A stretch of DNA of 16,600 nt from JBFONV01 sp040779335 (lineage in GTDB: Bacteria; Pseudomonadota; Gammaproteobacteria; Enterobacterales; Alteromonadaceae): the NCBI GenBank assembly GCA_040779335.1, contig JBFONV010000010.1, forward strand, positions 1 to 16,600, written 5' to 3'. A program made the translations under genes and the position numbers. Shown here piece after piece: positions 13,739-16,600 of this stretch (position 1 is the first letter of the stretch; the number at the start of each line of letters is the position of its first letter). Below the pieces are notes generated by a model that was not told where the DNA came from, made no database searches, and worked only from the letters and a program-made list of their open reading frames with translations.

Positions 13739-14212
13739 ATGCCAAGAAGACGCGTCGTAGGGCAACGTAAAATATTGCCAGATCCTAAGTTCCATAATGA
13801 ACTATTAGCAAAATTCATCAACATTCTTATGGTTGATGGTAAAAAATCTACTGCAGAAAAAATCGTTTACGGTGCATTAGACATTTTGACTGAAAAGAAC
13901 TCTGAGAAAACTCACCTTGAGTTATTCGAAGCAGCTCTTGATAACATCCGCCCACAAGTGGAAGTTAAATCTCGTCGTGTAGGTGGTTCTACATACCAGG
14001 TGCCAGTTGAAGTTCGTCCAGTGCGTCGTAATGCACTAGCCATGCGTTGGTTAGTTGAAGCAGCTCGTAAACGTGGTGAAAAATCAATGGCTCAGCGCCT
14101 AGCTAATGAAATGCTAGATGCGTCTGACAGCAAAGGTAGTGCGGTTAAGAAACGTGAAGACGTTCACCGTATGGCTGAAGCTAACAAAGCATTCGCTCAC
14201 TACCGCTGGTAG
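13739..14212 (+). CDS. rpsG: 30S ribosomal protein S7 (157 aa)
   Basis: S7 is a primary 16S rRNA-binding protein that nucleates the head of the small subunit and lines the E site. The family opening MPRRRVVGQRKILPDPKFHN (1-20) and the helix FINILMVDGKKSTAEKIVYG (26-45) are present; the beta-hairpin that reaches the E-site tRNA is about residues 72-92 (RVGGSTYQVPVEVRP), and the C terminus ends in the conserved EANKAFAHYRW. The length is close to the E. coli B form (156). It is the second gene of the str operon and may act as the operon repressor as it does in E. coli. A 102-base gap with a hairpin leads to fusA. Confidence 0.98.
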   Translation: MPRRRVVGQRKILPDPKFHNELLAKFINILMVDGKKSTAEKIVYGALDILTEKNSEKTHLELFEAALDNIRPQVEVKSRRVGGSTYQVPVEVRPVRRNALAMRWLVEAARKRGEKSMAQRLANEMLDASDSKGSAVKKREDVHRMAEANKAFAHYRW

Positions 14213-14228
14213 GAAGGTGATTGCCGTG

Positions 14229-14266
14229 GTTACCGTTTATTGTATTAATTTACATAAAACGGTAAC
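14229..14266 (+). other. Long hairpin between rpsG and fusA
   Basis: GTTACCGTTT (14229-14238) pairs perfectly with AAACGGTAAC (14257-14266); inside it TGTA (14241-14244) can pair with TACA (14251-14254). No T run follows, so it is probably not a terminator. It may be a processing point separating rpsL-rpsG mRNA from fusA-tuf mRNA, whose products are needed at different levels. Confidence 0.5.
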
Positions 14267-14314
14267 TACAATTATTTATAATCTAAGAGATAATCTTGGG
14301 AAGAGGATGTATTT

Positions 14315-16414
14315 GTGGCTCGTATAACCCCGATTGAGCGTTACCGAAATATTGGTATTTGTGCGCACGTCGATGCCGGTAAAACGACAACAACAGAAAG
14401 GGTACTTTTCTACACTGGTCTTTCGCATAAGATTGGTGAGGTTCATGATGGCGCAGCCACTATGGACTGGATGGAACAAGAGCAGGAGCGTGGTATTACC
14501 ATTACCTCTGCTGCAACTACTTGTTTCTGGAAAGGTATGGATGCTCAGTTTGATGATCATCGTATTAATATTATTGACACTCCAGGTCACGTTGACTTTA
14601 CTATTGAAGTAGAACGCTCATTACGTGTACTTGATGGTGCAGTATTAGTACTTTGTGCATCTTCAGGTGTTCAACCCCAAACAGAAACCGTATGGCGTCA
14701 AATGGAAAAATACTCCGTTCCACGTATGGTTTTTGTTAACAAAATGGATCGCGCAGGCGCAGACTTTTTGAATGTTGTTGAACAACTAGGTTCTCGTTTA
14801 GGCGCTAATGCCGTACCAATTCAATTAGCAATTGGTGCTGAAGAAGAATTCACAGGTGTAGTCGACCTTATAAAGATGAAAGCGATAAACTGGAACGAAA
14901 GTGACCAGGGTATGACTTTCACTTATGAGGAAATTCCTGCTGATATGCAAGATTTAGCCGAAGAGTGGCGAGAAAATCTTGTTTCTGAAGCTGCAGAAGC
15001 CTCTGAAGAATTAATGGATAAGTACCTCGAAGAAGGTGACTTAACCGAAGCAGAAATTAAATCTGCACTACGTACTCGTACGCTAAACAATGAGATAGTT
15101 TTGTGCTCTTGTGGTTCAGCCTTTAAAAACAAAGGTGTACAGGCCGTACTTGATGCAGTAATCGAATTTATGCCTTCGCCGAACGAAGTTGAAGCGATTA
15201 AAGGGATAAATGACGATAAAGACGAAACTGAGGGAAGTCGCGAAGCCGATGATAGTGCGCCATTTGCTGCATTAGCATTTAAAATTGCAACCGACCCATT
15301 TGTTGGAACACTGACTTTCTTTCGTGTCTATTCCGGAGTGGTAAATACTGGTGACAGTGTTTATAACCCAGTAAAAGGCAAGAAGGAGCGTTTTGGTCGT
15401 ATCGTGCAAATGCACGCAAATGATCGTAAGGAAATAAAAGAAGTAAGAGCTGGTGATATTGCCGCCGCTATTGGTCTAAAAGACGTAACTACCGGCGATA
15501 CTTTATGTGATGCAAATCATGTAATAACACTTGAGCGTATGGAATTTCCTGAGCCGGTTATTTCCGTGGCAGTTGAGCCAAGAACTAAAGCAGACCAAGA
15601 AAAAATGGCTATTGCTTTAGGTAAGTTGGCCGCAGAGGACCCTTCGTTCAGAGTAGAATCTGACGAAGAAACGGGTCAAACCATCATCTCTGGTATGGGG
15701 GAATTACACCTCGATATCTTAGTTGACCGAATGAAGCGCGAATTTAGCGTAGATTGCAACGTTGGTAAGCCTCAAGTAGCTTATCGCGAAACGATCAGAA
15801 AAACGGTTGAAGTTGAAGGTAAATTTGTTCGTCAATCAGGTGGTCGAGGTCAATTTGGTCATGTTTGGTTGAAGATGGAGCCTCTTCCTGAAGGAGAAGG
15901 TTTCGAATTTGTCAACGAAATTGTTGGTGGTGCTGTTCCTAAAGAATACATCCCAGCAGTTGAAAAGGGCTGTAAAGAACAAATGGATAGCGGTGTATTA
16001 GCTGGTTATCCAATGTTAGATGTTAAAGTTACACTTTACGATGGCTCTTTCCATGATGTTGATTCAAACGAAATGGCGTTTAAAGTTGCTGCGTCAATGG
16101 GCTTTAGAAAAGGAGCGCTCGAAGCGTCACCTGTCATATTAGAGCCTATGATGAAAGTAGAAGTTACTACGCCAGAAGAAAACATGGGTGATGTTGTTGG
16201 CGATTTAAATCGCCGTCGCGGCATGATCGATGGCATGGACGAAGGTCCGGCTGGCTCAAAGATAGTGAACGCACTTGTTCCTCTATCTGAAATGTTTGGT
16301 TATGCTACAGATTTACGTAGTGCAACACAGGGTCGAGCATCTTATTCAATGGAGTTTCAACAATATAATGAAGCCCCTAAGAATGTTGCCGACGCGATAA
16401 CGGAATCTCGTTAG
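14315..16414 (+). CDS. fusA: Elongation factor G (699 aa)
   Basis: EF-G is the GTPase that drives translocation and, with RRF, ribosome recycling. GTP-binding motifs are complete: AHVDAGKT (17-24), RGITI (59-63), DTPGH (88-92, with the catalytic His92), NKMD (142-145) and GSAFK (267-271). Domain III has TIISGMGELHLDI, and domain IV begins near the conserved SGGRGQFGH (508-516). The C-terminal domain V ends with EMFGYATDLRSATQGRASYS. It is a canonical EF-G, slightly shorter than E. coli (704). The start is GTG at 14315, with GAGGA at 14303-14307, and gives the family N terminus MARITPIERYRN. It lies between rpsG and the second tuf, as in the str operon of many bacteria. Gammaproteobacteria can carry another fusA elsewhere, which cannot be judged here. 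Confidence 0.98.
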   Translation: MARITPIERYRNIGICAHVDAGKTTTTERVLFYTGLSHKIGEVHDGAATMDWMEQEQERGITITSAATTCFWKGMDAQFDDHRINIIDTPGHVDFTIEVERSLRVLDGAVLVLCASSGVQPQTETVWRQMEKYSVPRMVFVNKMDRAGADFLNVVEQLGSRLGANAVPIQLAIGAEEEFTGVVDLIKMKAINWNESDQGMTFTYEEIPADMQDLAEEWRENLVSEAAEASEELMDKYLEEGDLTEAEIKSALRTRTLNNEIVLCSCGSAFKNKGVQAVLDAVIEFMPSPNEVEAIKGINDDKDETEGSREADDSAPFAALAFKIATDPFVGTLTFFRVYSGVVNTGDSVYNPVKGKKERFGRIVQMHANDRKEIKEVRAGDIAAAIGLKDVTTGDTLCDANHVITLERMEFPEPVISVAVEPRTKADQEKMAIALGKLAAEDPSFRVESDEETGQTIISGMGELHLDILVDRMKREFSVDCNVGKPQVAYRETIRKTVEVEGKFVRQSGGRGQFGHVWLKMEPLPEGEGFEFVNEIVGGAVPKEYIPAVEKGCKEQMDSGVLAGYPMLDVKVTLYDGSFHDVDSNEMAFKVAASMGFRKGALEASPVILEPMMKVEVTTPEENMGDVVGDLNRRRGMIDGMDEGPAGSKIVNALVPLSEMFGYATDLRSATQGRASYSMEFQQYNEAPKNVADAITESR

Positions 16415-16454
16415 ACTTTATGAAAGTCTGGCTCGGTCTATTGGCCGGGCTTTT
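16413..16454 (+). terminator. fusA-tuf hairpins, weak terminator or attenuator
   Basis: AGACTTT (16413-16419) pairs with AAAGTCT (16423-16429), starting inside the fusA stop codon. GCTCGGTC (16431-16438) pairs with GGCCGGGC (16443-16450) with two T-G wobbles and a TATT loop, followed by TTTT (16451-16454). The short U tract suggests partial read-through, which must occur if tuf uses the str promoter. Confidence 0.55.
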
Positions 16455-16478
16455 AATAAACTTTAAGGTAATAGAAAA

Positions 16479-16600
16479 ATGGCTAAAGAAAAATTTGAAC
16501 GTAATAAACCGCACGTCAACGTTGGTACAATCGGACATGTTGACCACGGTAAAACAACCTTAACAGCTGCTATCTCTGCAGTATTAACAAAGGTTCACGG
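16479..16600 (+). CDS. tuf: Elongation factor Tu, N-terminal fragment (second tuf copy)
   Basis: An ATG at 16479 opens a frame that runs off the window after 40 full codons. It begins MAKEKFERNKPHVNVGTIGH and contains the GTP-binding P-loop GHVDHGKT (residues 19-26) of EF-Tu. An AAGG lies about eleven bases upstream, a rather long spacing. This is the tufA position at the end of the str operon. The enzyme delivers aminoacyl-tRNA to the ribosome and works alternately with EF-G, encoded just upstream. The gene is cut only by the window edge. Confidence 0.98.
   Translation, partial: MAKEKFERNKPHVNVGTIGHVDHGKTTLTAAISAVLTKVH

Noticed and set aside
14249..14282. Promoter TTTACA/TATAAT before fusA
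   Set aside because: A perfect TATAAT is present at 14277-14282, but the spacer to TTTACA is 22 bases and no other -35 fits.
14276..14590. 104-codon - strand frame over the fusA start
   Set aside because: It is a shadow of the conserved GTPase domain of EF-G with no own signals.
1..16600. A novel multi-gene system in the window
   Set aside because: All genes but one are recognised housekeeping genes in their usual order; there is no accessory cluster, mobile element, repeat array or defence signature.

Overview
This window is a chromosomal housekeeping locus of a gammaproteobacterium, probably of the order Alteromonadales; a Colwellia/Thalassotalea-like marine relative is my impression from protein wording and AT-rich third positions, not something I could test. 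It carries the classic tuf - tRNA-Trp - secE-nusG - rplKA - rplJL - rpoBC - rpsL-rpsG-fusA-tuf order. Every main gene is on the + strand and every complete product has the length expected of its family. I see no mobile element, CRISPR array, toxin-antitoxin pair, phage gene or defence gene, and no undescribed multi-gene system.

Region by region. 1-111 is the 3' end of one tuf copy (EF-Tu), closed by a two-way terminator at 150-173. On the - strand at 265-480 lies the only accessory gene, a 71-residue charged, helical protein of unknown function with its own promoter. A promoter at 642-669 drives tRNA-Trp (760-836), then a weak attenuator-like hairpin, then secE (preprotein translocase subunit) and nusG (transcription elongation/antitermination factor), ending at a strong terminator (1900-1931). 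A second promoter (1995-2024) drives rplK and rplA through a leader that may bind L1. A third promoter (3281-3309) and a long folded L10 leader precede rplJ and rplL. An attenuator and stacked hairpins (4518-4708) separate rplL from rpoB and rpoC. A fourth promoter (13149-13178) starts the str operon: rpsL, rpsG, fusA, then a second tuf copy cut by the window end.

How it works together. The locus makes the ribosomal stalk (L10, L7/L12), the L1 stalk, the GTPase-centre protein L11, the factors that use them (EF-G, EF-Tu), the decoding and E-site proteins S12 and S7, the catalytic core of RNA polymerase, and NusG, which links polymerase to ribosome and Rho. Supply is apparently balanced by several promoters (three with GC-rich discriminators), ribosomal-protein feedback sites in leaders, and partial terminators or RNA-processing hairpins between genes.

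The observations most worth a second look are the orphan antisense gene, the two places (rplJ, rpsL) where a promoter is embedded in a hairpin that only read-through RNA could form, the stacked hairpins between genes, and the two same-direction tuf copies bracketing the locus.
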